Assembly (NCBI GenBank): GCA_022824945.1
Contig: JAJDYX010000023.1
Span: 1 to 64,000, forward strand
Direction: 5' to 3'
Origin: Candidatus Latescibacterota bacterium
Lineage (GTDB): Bacteria; Latescibacterota; UBA2968
DNA length: 64,000 nt
The notes beneath the pieces are model-generated. The model did no database searches and was not told the DNA's origin. It was given only the letters and a program-made list of their open reading frames with translations. Each line of letters begins with the position of its first letter. Position 1 is the stretch's first letter. The position numbers and the translations under genes are program-made. Below, piece after piece: positions 29,230 to 38,671 of the stretch.

Positions 29230-30081
29230 ATGATATATCGAAGTCTGTTTTTTATCGCTATTTGCGCCACCTATCTGGGCCTGGCGTCCTTGGCTTTTGC
29301 CGGTGCGTGGACCCAAAAAAAAGGTGGCTATTATTTTAAGGTCGGAACCAGCTATTTGAACTCGACAAAAGATATCGACGCGAATGGCGACCAGGTTCAG
29401 AAGGCGAATATGGGAGAACTGATAGACCTCAATTATTCGGCCTACCTGGAATACGGCCTGCAGGACCGGCTAACGCTTGTCTCGTCCGTCCCCTACAAAC
29501 GTCTGAAGGATACCCGCACCCTCAGAGATCTCAATGAGGTTATTACGGGAACGGCACTGGAACGTCGGTGGGGTTTTGGCGACATGGAAATGCGTTTGCG
29601 ATGGCTTTTGACCAACAAGCCCGTGGTTGCATCTATTGCCGTGGGGGGCAAAATTCCGCTGTGGTACGATGACGACCCCAACACGCGGGTTCCCCTGAGT
29701 TCTAAAAAGATGGATGCAGATATTCGGCTACTACTGGGACAATCTCTGTACCCCGCTCCGATTTATATAACTGGAGAGGTGGGATACCGGATCCGTGGCG
29801 GAGCCTCCAGCAATGAAGGATTTTATGCCCTGGAGGCCGGAATTACAGTGGACCGATTCCTGTTCAAAGGGTATCTTTCGGGTATCCGTACCTTTGGAAC
29901 GTGCAACCCGGTTGAAGAGGTAGGACTGATAGGTGACCAGAATATCTTAAAACTCTCCCCTGGAGTGATTTGCCGTTTAACCGATTGGTTGGAACTGAGT
30001 GTGGATATGATTCGTATCGCAGCGGGCTGTAATACCACTGCGGGAAATACGTTTTTGTTTGGAATAGCATTTAAAAGGTGA
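29230..30081 (+). CDS. Putative outer-membrane beta-barrel protein
   Basis: Signal peptide ending AFAG; aromatic alternating strands; start 29230 by signal peptide (ORF extends to 29167). Confidence 0.6.
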   Translation: MIYRSLFFIAICATYLGLASLAFAGAWTQKKGGYYFKVGTSYLNSTKDIDANGDQVQKANMGELIDLNYSAYLEYGLQDRLTLVSSVPYKRLKDTRTLRDLNEVITGTALERRWGFGDMEMRLRWLLTNKPVVASIAVGGKIPLWYDDDPNTRVPLSSKKMDADIRLLLGQSLYPAPIYITGEVGYRIRGGASSNEGFYALEAGITVDRFLFKGYLSGIRTFGTCNPVEEVGLIGDQNILKLSPGVICRLTDWLELSVDMIRIAAGCNTTAGNTFLFGIAFKR

Positions 30082-30107
30082 GCCGGGACCTGATCAAGGA
30101 GGTTAGT

Positions 30108-31202
30108 ATGCCAAAACGAGGTTGGGAAATACCCGAGAGAGAAGCAACGCCAGAAGATGTTTATATAAACCGGCGGAAGTTTATGGTGGCCACAGGAGGT
30201 GCCCTGGGGGCGTTAGCAGGTTGCGGGAGTGAAAAGATCTTTACCCCTGCTGAACGAGCACCCACTACGCCAACTGAAGAGCCTCAGCAACCACCAACTA
30301 CGCCACAGCAACCGCAGCAACCACAACAACCCCAGCAACCGCAGGAGCCACAGCAACCGCAACAACCGCCAGATCCGCCGCAACCACCACAGCCACCACA
30401 GCCGCTTTATCCCGCCGGGCTCAATGAGCAATTCAACGAACTGGACCGGCCTTTAACCGAGGAGTCGGTAGCCGGATCGTACAATAATTTTTATGAATTC
30501 AGCACCAACAAGACTCTGGTAAAGCCTCTGTCGGAAAACTTCATGACAAATCCCTGGACAGTGGTAATCAAGGGAGAGGTCCCACAGGAAAAGACATACG
30601 ATTTTGACGATCTGGTCCGCGCTATTCCGCTGGAGGAACGGCTTTACCGCTTGCGGTGTGTGGAGGCGTGGTCCATGGCGATACCCTGGACCGGTTTTCC
30701 AATGAAGGCACTCTTAGACCTGGTACAACCGCTTTCTACGGCGAAATTCATCAAGATGACAACCTTCCTGGACCCAAATCAGGCTATTGGACAGCTTAAC
30801 ACCCCAAGGTATCCCTGGCCCTATGTTGAAGGGCTGACGATGGAAGAAGCGGCAAATGAACTCGCTTTTATTGCCACAGGGATTTACGGCCACGAAATGC
30901 CCAACCAGCACGGAGCGCCCATCCGCCTGGTCGTACCCTGGAAGTACGGTTTTAAAAGCATCAAATCACTCGTGAGCATAGAGTTTGTCCGCGAGCAACC
31001 GAGGACTTTCTGGAACACACTCGTTCCAAGAGAATACGGCTTCTTTGCCAACGTCAATCCCAAGGTCGCCCATCCCCGGTGGTCTCAGGCCATGGAACGG
31101 TTCATCACCACCGATCCTGCGAACCCCGAAATACGTCCGACCATGCTGTTCAACGGATATGACCAATATGTAATGAATTTATATCCCAATGAGCCGAGGT
31201 AA
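30108..31202 (+). CDS. msrP: MsrP/YedY-like sulfite oxidase-family molybdoenzyme with Tat-like signal and Pro/Gln linker
   Basis: NRRKFMVATGGALGALAGCGS; LYRLRCVEAWSMAIPWTGFPM; YGHEMPNQHGAPIRLVVPWKYGFKSIKSLVSIEF. Confidence 0.85.
   Translation: MPKRGWEIPEREATPEDVYINRRKFMVATGGALGALAGCGSEKIFTPAERAPTTPTEEPQQPPTTPQQPQQPQQPQQPQEPQQPQQPPDPPQPPQPPQPLYPAGLNEQFNELDRPLTEESVAGSYNNFYEFSTNKTLVKPLSENFMTNPWTVVIKGEVPQEKTYDFDDLVRAIPLEERLYRLRCVEAWSMAIPWTGFPMKALLDLVQPLSTAKFIKMTTFLDPNQAIGQLNTPRYPWPYVEGLTMEEAANELAFIATGIYGHEMPNQHGAPIRLVVPWKYGFKSIKSLVSIEFVREQPRTFWNTLVPREYGFFANVNPKVAHPRWSQAMERFITTDPANPEIRPTMLFNGYDQYVMNLYPNEPR
30281..30408 (+). repeat. In-frame PQQ/PQP-coding low-complexity repeat in the msrP-like gene
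   Basis: PQQPPTTPQQPQQPQQPQQPQEPQQPQQPPDPPQPPQPPQP. Confidence 0.9.
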
Positions 31203-31381
31203 TGAAAAGTGCCACAGACACATAGAGCAATCCTCTGAGCAGAACAAAGCATGGTGGCTTCATCCAGACACATACTCTACATCGGGCAAAGAACGGCCTG
31301 ATGGTCTTGTGCACAGACAATAAAGATGCAGATCGAGCGTTTTTTGTCTAATATGTTGGACGCACAGGATAATAAGAGGAC

Positions 31382-33082
31382 ATGGATGTGAACCGTTTAT
31401 CTGGCCCAACAATAGCACTTCTCTTCGTCTTGTTGTTTCACTCGCGAGTCTTTGCAGATGGAAACAATTTGACTTTGCCAATCTTTCTTGGGATTCATAA
31501 ACACGAGAAAGAACTTTTTGACTGGCATCCCAGGTTTACACTGAACGTGCCTTCATTTGATAGTGCCAATGTGCCGTATATCCGCAGCCGTACCAGCGAC
31601 CTGGATGCCACGGCGTTTGTACATACGCTTCAGACTGCGACAGAAGATGCACCAGAAATATCAAAAGCCGATTTTGACGGTGACGGAACAATAAGTTTTG
31701 CCGATTTCATAGCTTTTACGTCCGCCTTTGGATCAGCCCAGGTAGAATACGATATCGACGGGAGTGGCCGGGTTGACTTTTCCGATTTCTTGGCCTTCGC
31801 CGTCGTTTTCGGCAAGAGTAAGCAAGAATGGGTTAAATTAGACTTTCATGATGAATTGCGAACGGCCTATCCAGCATTCGCCAAAACTGTCTTTGCCGCT
31901 GGATGGTATGGGTCTCGGATCGTTTTTGATGCTGATGATCACGCCTACACAATCATAAGAATTAAGTTGCGCGATGAATCAGAAAAAAACGTCCTGCTCT
32001 ATTCGCGTGATCATTGTAAAACCTGGCAAATCTACGAATTACCCGATGCAGATAGATTCCACATCGAACATTCGGGAACACCATCCCCCATTCCGGAAAC
32101 ACCTGCAATTCTGCTGCTTTCAAAACGGGCTGATCATCAGGCGCCCTGGGCGAGCTACTATATCATGCACCTGATCGTACCTCGCAAAACAAAAGGTGGC
32201 CTGAGTCTTGAGGAAAAGATCGCGATTACAAACGCCTGTTTTGGTTTCTCACAGCACTCTGGAGGCGCAGCTTTTGTTGCAACACGAGCGGGAAAAACAC
32301 ACATTGTTTGGGGCGAAGCAACCGAAGGCATTCCTCCAAATATGCCTTCTCCCCCAGAATACTGGTCCGATGTCGTGCTGTCGCCTCTGCAAATTGGCAA
32401 ACTTCCAGGAACTCCCACATATATCACCACTTATGATCGGAACACCAGGACGCTTGGCACACCAGTGTTCATCGCCTATGCACCGCCCGTAAACGATGCA
32501 CACAACGCGCCAGGTATCTGTATCGATAATGAAGGATATCTTCATGTGATTACTGGGGCCCATCATTCTAATTTTTTTTATTCAAAAAGTTTGCAACCGA
32601 ATAATGCTTATGGCGGATGGACCGAACCGCAACCGACACTCACAGCGGGTTATTGGGGAACAAGAACAATTTTTCCCATACCGGAAAAGCAGTGGGGGCG
32701 CCAAACATACCTTTCATTCGTGTGTGACCAAAATAATACACTCCACATCGTCTTCCGTCATTTACAAACAGGATACTATAACCATCATCACAATAACTAC
32801 TATATGGCACTTGCGTACCAACGCAAAGCGGCAAATGGCCCCTGGGAAGATGCCGTGCAACTGATCTTTCCTCCTATACCGCGTTACAGCATTTACTACC
32901 ATAAACTTGCGATTGACAGAGCTGGAAATCTCTATCTGAGCTACAACTATTATAGCACTCAGGAGCTATACGAATCCTATCAGGAAAGATACCGTTACAC
33001 ATCTATGCTCTTCTCGAATGATGGTGGAAACACATGGTCACTTGCCCGAACGCTACATTTTGGGAAAGGAATCAGAAACTGA
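31382..33082 (+). CDS. Secreted protein with tandem EF-hand (dockerin-like) module and BNR/sialidase-like C-terminal region
   Basis: Signal peptide; DFDGDGTISFADFIAFTSAFG...YDIDGSGRVDFSDFLAFAVVFG; SNDGGNTWSLAR Asp-box-like. Confidence 0.7.
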   Translation: MDVNRLSGPTIALLFVLLFHSRVFADGNNLTLPIFLGIHKHEKELFDWHPRFTLNVPSFDSANVPYIRSRTSDLDATAFVHTLQTATEDAPEISKADFDGDGTISFADFIAFTSAFGSAQVEYDIDGSGRVDFSDFLAFAVVFGKSKQEWVKLDFHDELRTAYPAFAKTVFAAGWYGSRIVFDADDHAYTIIRIKLRDESEKNVLLYSRDHCKTWQIYELPDADRFHIEHSGTPSPIPETPAILLLSKRADHQAPWASYYIMHLIVPRKTKGGLSLEEKIAITNACFGFSQHSGGAAFVATRAGKTHIVWGEATEGIPPNMPSPPEYWSDVVLSPLQIGKLPGTPTYITTYDRNTRTLGTPVFIAYAPPVNDAHNAPGICIDNEGYLHVITGAHHSNFFYSKSLQPNNAYGGWTEPQPTLTAGYWGTRTIFPIPEKQWGRQTYLSFVCDQNNTLHIVFRHLQTGYYNHHHNNYYMALAYQRKAANGPWEDAVQLIFPPIPRYSIYYHKLAIDRAGNLYLSYNYYSTQELYESYQERYRYTSMLFSNDGGNTWSLARTLHFGKGIRN

Positions 33083-33152
33083 AGGCGTACGTGACATTCT
33101 TTTTTCTCGAGATCGTCAATTATCACTACAGGAAAGGTATCGATCAGATACA

Positions 33153-33626
33153 ATGGCAACTGTTCACTTACTCTGTGGCCTGCCGGGTTCGGGCAAGACC
33201 ACTTTTGCTCGGGAACTTGAAGAGACTCACAAGGCCATGCGATATACCTATGACGAGTGGATGGTTCAACTCTATGGCAGATCGCCCCCTACCGATCAAT
33301 TTGAAACACTTTTCAACCGCGTCTCCATCCTGATCTGGCGCATTGCCACGCGCAATCTCGCCCTCGGCACAGATGTCATACTCGATAAGGGCTTCTGGCG
33401 CAAAAGAGATCGCGAAAATGTCAGGCAAGCGGCGGCGGCCATAGGAGCGGAATCAAAACTCTATTTCCTCGACGCTCCCATTGACGTACTTCGAAAGCGA
33501 ATTCTAACGCGTTCAAAAAGCGATCAGGATTCACTTTGGATCAACGACCATGCATTTACAGAATTCATCAATCGCTTTGAGCCACCAAGCGATGATGAAG
33601 ATTTTGTGCTTATTAAGACCGGATAG
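33153..33626 (+). CDS. AAA/zeta-toxin-like P-loop kinase
   Basis: MATVHLLCGLPGSGKTTFARELEE; start chosen at 33153 by alignment of the Walker A N-terminus. Confidence 0.82.
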   Translation: MATVHLLCGLPGSGKTTFARELEETHKAMRYTYDEWMVQLYGRSPPTDQFETLFNRVSILIWRIATRNLALGTDVILDKGFWRKRDRENVRQAAAAIGAESKLYFLDAPIDVLRKRILTRSKSDQDSLWINDHAFTEFINRFEPPSDDEDFVLIKTG

Positions 33627-33665
33627 ATTTTCTATATTTAGAGAAGACCTAACGCTCAATAGCCA

Positions 33666-33899
33666 TTAATCATCCAGTCCGTCTTGCTCTGTGGTAGAGA
33701 ACTCCTGCTCAATCTCCCGAAGTTCTTTTTGGATTTCAGGATCAGCGGCCATTTTACTCAATTGAGCGTCTATATCCATTTTACCAGAAATATCAGTTCG
33801 TATCCGGTGGCTTACTCGCTCAATAAGCAACAATTGATCACCTAAAGGCAAACGACGGATGTTTTCTTCTAATTCATTAAGAAGAGATGGCGCAGACAT
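33666..33899 (-). CDS. Orphan antitoxin-like small protein
   Basis: LLNELEENIRRLPLGDQLLLIERVSHRIR resembles addiction-module antitoxin N-termini; no toxin next to it. Confidence 0.5.
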   Translation of the reverse strand: MSAPSLLNELEENIRRLPLGDQLLLIERVSHRIRTDISGKMDIDAQLSKMAADPEIQKELREIEQEFSTTEQDGLDD

Positions 33900-34062
33900 C
33901 TCGTTCCTCCTTGATAGAGTATTCTATTTGGGATAATCGAAAGTACAACAAAGACCTCTTGAAAGTCAAGGGATTCCCCACTATTGCTATCCCTACCCCG
34001 CTGTGCCAACGTGTAATAAGTCCATTTACCCAAACATTCCTTTACCCCAATTGGAATCAGCC

Positions 34063-35286
34063 ATGAAACTCAACCGCGACGAATTTCTGGAAACCGGCTA
34101 CCTCATCGTCAAAGAAGCCGTGCCACGCGACAAACTCGAACGCGTCCGACAGGCGTACGAAACACTCGTCAACCGCCAGCGCGAAAATTGGAAAGCCGAG
34201 CGTGCGGAAAATGATCCACCAGGAGGCGTATGGGAAACGGCGCCGCAGCCCCGCCTGCAACTCTCAAGACAGCCGCTCATCAATCAGATCGACCAGGAGA
34301 CAGCGCCAGCGGTCGAAGTATGGCTCGAGGAAAACATCCACGGAGTCAGCACAGAGCTTCTCGATGTATCGGATGGCGCCGTCACAGAAATGATGATGAT
34401 GTGCAATCCCGTCAGAGATCACGGCCCGGCAAAGTGGCATCGCGATCACCATCCGATCGACACAGCACCTCTTCAGGGCTATATCGACGACATCCTCGAA
34501 GGAGGCCCGCGTTACGTCCAGTGGAACATCTCGCTCTACGACGACAGCGTCCTCTGGGTGATACCGGGCAGCCATCTGCGACTGAACACCCCCGAAGAGA
34601 ACGAACTCATGTTGGCAGACCCCTGCCGCCCGTTGCCCAATGGCGTACAGACCCATCTCGAAGCCGGTGATGGCGTCGTCTATATCCTCCCGATCCTCCA
34701 CTGGGGCAGCAACTACAGCCCCAAAATGCGGCGAACCATCCACGGTGGCTTCTCAACCCACACATCAATTGACGACCTCTCGTTTACCGACCATCTCTCT
34801 TCGCAAGCGCAAGAGGCGTTCGCACGCTGGAACGGCCGCAGCGAAAAGATGGAGCAGCATACGGAAGACGCACTGAGAGCCGTTCTCTCCAGAGATGGCG
34901 CCGCGTATCTCAGCGCTCTGGACAACCTCCATCCGTGGCGGGCCGAAAAAGGGAGAACCCTATCAACAGTATTCCTCTGCAAAGCGGCACTTGCAATTCG
35001 ACTGCGAAAAGATCCCCCGCTTCAGGACATCGCCGAAGACCTCCAACGTCGCCTCCTGGGAACACATCCCATCACGCTCAACTGGGGATCGAAATTCGCT
35101 GATCGATTCACCTCTGATGAAGCCCGCTTGCTCTGGGATCGCTTCAGCCCACTCGAAGCACTGCTCCAATCAGACGAAGAACACTTCGTACCGGGCTTCC
35201 AGTCCATCCCCATGAAGCACTATTTTAATGAAATGCCCGCGGACTATAGCGCAGAGGACTTCATCGCCAGTTGGACAGAACAGTAG
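34063..35286 (+). CDS. Phytanoyl-CoA dioxygenase (PhyH) family
   Basis: MKLNRDEFLETGYLIVKEAV; KWHRDHHPI; WVIPGSHLRLNTPEE; distal His in ILHWGSNYSPKMRRTIHGG. Confidence 0.85.
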   Translation: MKLNRDEFLETGYLIVKEAVPRDKLERVRQAYETLVNRQRENWKAERAENDPPGGVWETAPQPRLQLSRQPLINQIDQETAPAVEVWLEENIHGVSTELLDVSDGAVTEMMMMCNPVRDHGPAKWHRDHHPIDTAPLQGYIDDILEGGPRYVQWNISLYDDSVLWVIPGSHLRLNTPEENELMLADPCRPLPNGVQTHLEAGDGVVYILPILHWGSNYSPKMRRTIHGGFSTHTSIDDLSFTDHLSSQAQEAFARWNGRSEKMEQHTEDALRAVLSRDGAAYLSALDNLHPWRAEKGRTLSTVFLCKAALAIRLRKDPPLQDIAEDLQRRLLGTHPITLNWGSKFADRFTSDEARLLWDRFSPLEALLQSDEEHFVPGFQSIPMKHYFNEMPADYSAEDFIASWTEQ

Positions 35287-35308
35287 TTTTACCTTGCAGG
35301 AGACTTTC

Positions 35309-36298
35309 ATGCCCGTTTATGTCCCCGAAGACGCCAGGCGTATAATGCCCAATCTGTTGCGCGACTTTTCTACCGCAGCATTGCGCAAAGTCGGTTTGCC
35401 CGATGGCGATGCCGCACTGATCGCGCGCTATCTGGTAGAGGTAGATCTGCGCGGAGTCGCCACGCACGGCACGCGACAGTTACGGCGATATGTAGCTGAG
35501 TTTCGTGAAGGGCGTATTAACCCACAGCCCAAAATTGTCCAGATCATGGACGCCCCTTCAATGGCGATTTTTGACGGCGATGGCGGTGCGGGTTACCTCG
35601 TGGCAACGCGGGCGACAGAGGCCATCATTGAAAAGGCAAAAACAAACGGTATTGCCGTTGCGAGCACGCGCAATCACGGCCATGTGGGCAGCGCGGGGAT
35701 ATACGCACGGCTGGCACTAACGCGCGACCTGGCGACCTTTTGCGTGGCAGGAGGTATCGCCTGGACAAAACCGACGCGCCCCGATACAACGGTATGGGAT
35801 GCGATGTCTGCCCCTCCAATGTGTTTTGGCATACCAACGGCAGAAGACCCGCCTTTTGTCCTGGACATGAACGCAAACATGTTGAAAGACCGCAGCAAAC
35901 TCGCCGAAGCATTGCAGGCATTTCCAGATTTTATTTTTAAAAGTTTGGGAATGCGCTTTACATCCTGGTTCCTCGCAGGCATTTTAGCGGGCACAGCAAC
36001 ACCTGAGTCAAGCAAACCAAAATTTTCAAGCGCTACGCGGGGATTTATGATTGTGGCGATTGATGTGGCGCAACTGGGCGATCTGGAGGCTTATAAGAAA
36101 GAGCTTTCTCGCATCTTGCGCGAAAGCCGGTTACTGAAACCCATGCCGGGATTGACAAGCGCCGAAGTCCCCGGCAGTTTGGAATGGCAACGCGAACAAA
36201 CACGCACGCAAAGCGGCATCCCGATGACCGAAGAACATCTCGACAGGTTGCAACATATTGCCACAGAGATCGATGTACCTATACCCTGGGAGTCATAA
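35309..36298 (+). CDS. Malate/L-lactate dehydrogenase family oxidoreductase
   Basis: LVEVDLRGVATHGTRQLRRYVAEFREGRINPQP; VASTRNHGHVGSAGIYARLA. Confidence 0.88.
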   Translation: MPVYVPEDARRIMPNLLRDFSTAALRKVGLPDGDAALIARYLVEVDLRGVATHGTRQLRRYVAEFREGRINPQPKIVQIMDAPSMAIFDGDGGAGYLVATRATEAIIEKAKTNGIAVASTRNHGHVGSAGIYARLALTRDLATFCVAGGIAWTKPTRPDTTVWDAMSAPPMCFGIPTAEDPPFVLDMNANMLKDRSKLAEALQAFPDFIFKSLGMRFTSWFLAGILAGTATPESSKPKFSSATRGFMIVAIDVAQLGDLEAYKKELSRILRESRLLKPMPGLTSAEVPGSLEWQREQTRTQSGIPMTEEHLDRLQHIATEIDVPIPWES

Positions 36299-36481
36299 AT
36301 GGATAACTCAAATTTCATCGAAATACAGCAATTTAGACAGAGCTGGCTATTGGCTGTTGTACTTGTACCTTGCATTTCAGCTTTGATTTATATAGGATTC
36401 ACGGTATTTCAGAACTGGCAAATGTTCTGAAGAACTGGCAAAAACAATAATTTCCAAAGCCTTTACACAAGAGGAGGAAGA

Positions 36482-37825
36482 ATGAGAATTTTAATCCTGA
36501 TGGCACTGATGCTTGTCCCAACGCGGATGATGGCGGCAGAACTAATCGCTGGTCCAATGATAAGCCACACAACGACATCATCGGCGATAATCTGGGTAGA
36601 GACAGACGCGCCAGCGAAGGTCACAGTCGATTACTGGACACAGACGGGCAGAGCAATGATGATCACCCGTGCAGCAGTAGAAACGATGACCTCTGAGAGC
36701 TATCCCCACACGGGCACGGTGACGCTGAACGGACTTGTGCAGAACACGAGGGTTCACTACGCGATTTCGGTAAATGGGAAACGGGTAAGGGCACTTGTCC
36801 CCCAGGTATTCCGCACAATGCCCGCGATGCAGCCGCGGCGGAATGACTCGACCTACGTCGCAGAATTCTCCGTGGGATTTGGATCCTGTCTAAACCCGGG
36901 AACACAGCCCATGCAACCTGCATTTGCAGAAGCCTTGCAACACCGCCCAAACGCATTTCTCTTTATTGGCGACATCAACTACATGCCAGGGCGATCCAGC
37001 CACTACGGCGAGGATCCGGATCCAGTCCGCTATGCAATGGCGGGATATCATCGGGAAGTACGGCATGTACCGGAAATCAGAGCACTGATGGCAACGACGC
37101 CCAGCTATGGGATCTGGGATGACCACGACTATGGTCCCAACAACTCTGATCGCACATTCTCCTATCGGGAGGAGACCTTGGAAATGTATCGCCGGTATTG
37201 GCCGAACTCGGGCGGAGGCACTTCCCAGACAAAGGGGATCTTTCACAAGTTTCGAATCTCCGATGTCGAGTTCTTCATGCTCGACGACCGCTATCATCGA
37301 GACCCGAATGAGGCAGAAGACCGCAAAACCATGTTCGGACAGGGCCAAATCGACTGGCTGAAAGCGTCCCTGAAGGCGAGCACGGCAACGTTTAAAGTAA
37401 TCGCCAACGGAAATAGCATGGTCGTTGACTTCACGGGACGCGGCGAGCGCTGGGACAATTTCGGTACAGAGCGAGATGACTTCCTGAAATGGATGTTCGC
37501 CGAAGGCATCACCGGTGTCGTCTTCATCGCGGGCGATTGGCACGTCGGAACACTCAACCGCCTCTATCGCGAGGGCCAAGACACCTATCCCCTCTTTGAA
37601 TTGCTCAGTTCCAACGCCGCTGTCAGGACAGATCCAATCGTCCAGAGATCCCGCTCGGGCTGGCGCGGAAATCCCCAGAGCATCGCAACAGACTATCCCG
37701 GTTTCAACTTCGGGCTGCTCCGTTTCTCAGGCCCCAAAGGAAACCGCGAGCTAACCATGAAAATCGTCGATGAAGATGGAAACGCACAGATTAAATACGT
37801 ATTGCGGGAAATTGATCTGAGATGA
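36482..37825 (+). CDS. PhoD-like alkaline phosphatase / phosphodiesterase
   Basis: SAIIWVETDAPAKVTVDY; FLFIGDINYMPGRSSHYGEDP; YGIWDDHDYGPNNSDRTF; VVFIAGDWHVGTLNR. Confidence 0.9.
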   Translation: MRILILMALMLVPTRMMAAELIAGPMISHTTTSSAIIWVETDAPAKVTVDYWTQTGRAMMITRAAVETMTSESYPHTGTVTLNGLVQNTRVHYAISVNGKRVRALVPQVFRTMPAMQPRRNDSTYVAEFSVGFGSCLNPGTQPMQPAFAEALQHRPNAFLFIGDINYMPGRSSHYGEDPDPVRYAMAGYHREVRHVPEIRALMATTPSYGIWDDHDYGPNNSDRTFSYREETLEMYRRYWPNSGGGTSQTKGIFHKFRISDVEFFMLDDRYHRDPNEAEDRKTMFGQGQIDWLKASLKASTATFKVIANGNSMVVDFTGRGERWDNFGTERDDFLKWMFAEGITGVVFIAGDWHVGTLNRLYREGQDTYPLFELLSSNAAVRTDPIVQRSRSGWRGNPQSIATDYPGFNFGLLRFSGPKGNRELTMKIVDEDGNAQIKYVLREIDLR

Positions 37826-37855
37826 GTAGCGTGAAATACGCTTGGGGTATCTATT

Positions 37856-38311
37856 ATGAGCTTACGAAATGCAGCCAAGGCTTTGATCCAGAGAGACGAC
37901 CAAATTCTCGTTACCGAGAATATCGACGACAAAGGTCTTTGGTACATTCTACCAGGGGGAGGCATGGAACCCGGAAAAGAGACACTTATAGATGCTCTCA
38001 AGCGGGAATGCCAGGAAGAAATAGGTGCTGACGTCACGGTTGAAGGTTTAAACTTTGTTCGAGAATATATTACTGACAATCACCCTGACTCCCGGACAAA
38101 GGGGATCCATTTAATTGACTTCATCTTCCGATGTTCCGTTGATGAAGGATATAATGCCTCCGAAGCCCCAGAGGGAGATCCGATGCAGGTTGGGGTAAAA
38201 TGGATGGGCATCGGTGAACTCAAGAATCTGAGATTCTATCCCAAGCCCTTACTCGATTATCTTGACGCTGACTCCGGGACTCCTCCCATATACCTGGGAG
38301 ATATTACCTGA
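37856..38311 (+). CDS. NUDIX hydrolase
   Basis: GGMEPGKETLIDALKRECQEEIGAD. Confidence 0.9.
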   Translation: MSLRNAAKALIQRDDQILVTENIDDKGLWYILPGGGMEPGKETLIDALKRECQEEIGADVTVEGLNFVREYITDNHPDSRTKGIHLIDFIFRCSVDEGYNASEAPEGDPMQVGVKWMGIGELKNLRFYPKPLLDYLDADSGTPPIYLGDIT

Positions 38312-38348
38312 CAGAGTCACAGGTGATGATTATCATAGAAGTGAGACC

Positions 38349-38648
38349 ATGACTAAACGCGATTTTCCACCAATCCATCCGGGTGAAATCCTGTTTGAGG
38401 ATTTTCTCAAACCCATGCAGATCAGTCAACATCATTTGGCTCAGGTAATCAGTGTGTCACCGCGTCACATCAATGAAATTGTGCATGGTAAACGCGAGAT
38501 CACGGCAGAAACGGCTTTACGACTGGGGCGTTTTTTCAGGATGGAAGCACAATTCTGGATGAATCTTCAAACGCGGTATGAACTCGAAACGACGCTTGAA
38601 GCCTTAGCTGACAGACTGGATCATGAAGTCCAGATGCACCCGGTCTAG
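38349..38648 (+). CDS. higA: HigA-type XRE antitoxin, no adjacent toxin
   Basis: FPPIHPGEILFEDFLKPMQISQHHLAQVISVSPRHINEIVHGKREITAETALRLGRFFRMEAQFWMNLQ. Confidence 0.9.
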   Translation: MTKRDFPPIHPGEILFEDFLKPMQISQHHLAQVISVSPRHINEIVHGKREITAETALRLGRFFRMEAQFWMNLQTRYELETTLEALADRLDHEVQMHPV

Positions 38649-38671
38649 CGGATGTAACAGGCGAAAAAGAA

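Noticed and set aside
30281-30408. Repeat array as a possible CRISPR or minisatellite locus
   Set aside because: In-frame CAG/CCA-type codon repeats encoding a Pro/Gln linker; no spacers
33153-33899. Zeta-toxin-like kinase plus minus-strand antitoxin-like ORF as an epsilon/zeta pair
   Set aside because: Genes are convergent, the kinase looks like a generic small P-loop kinase, and the antitoxin-like protein does not resemble epsilon
36890-37579. 229-aa minus-strand ORF
   Set aside because: Antisense to the PhoD-like gene with clear metal-binding motifs on +
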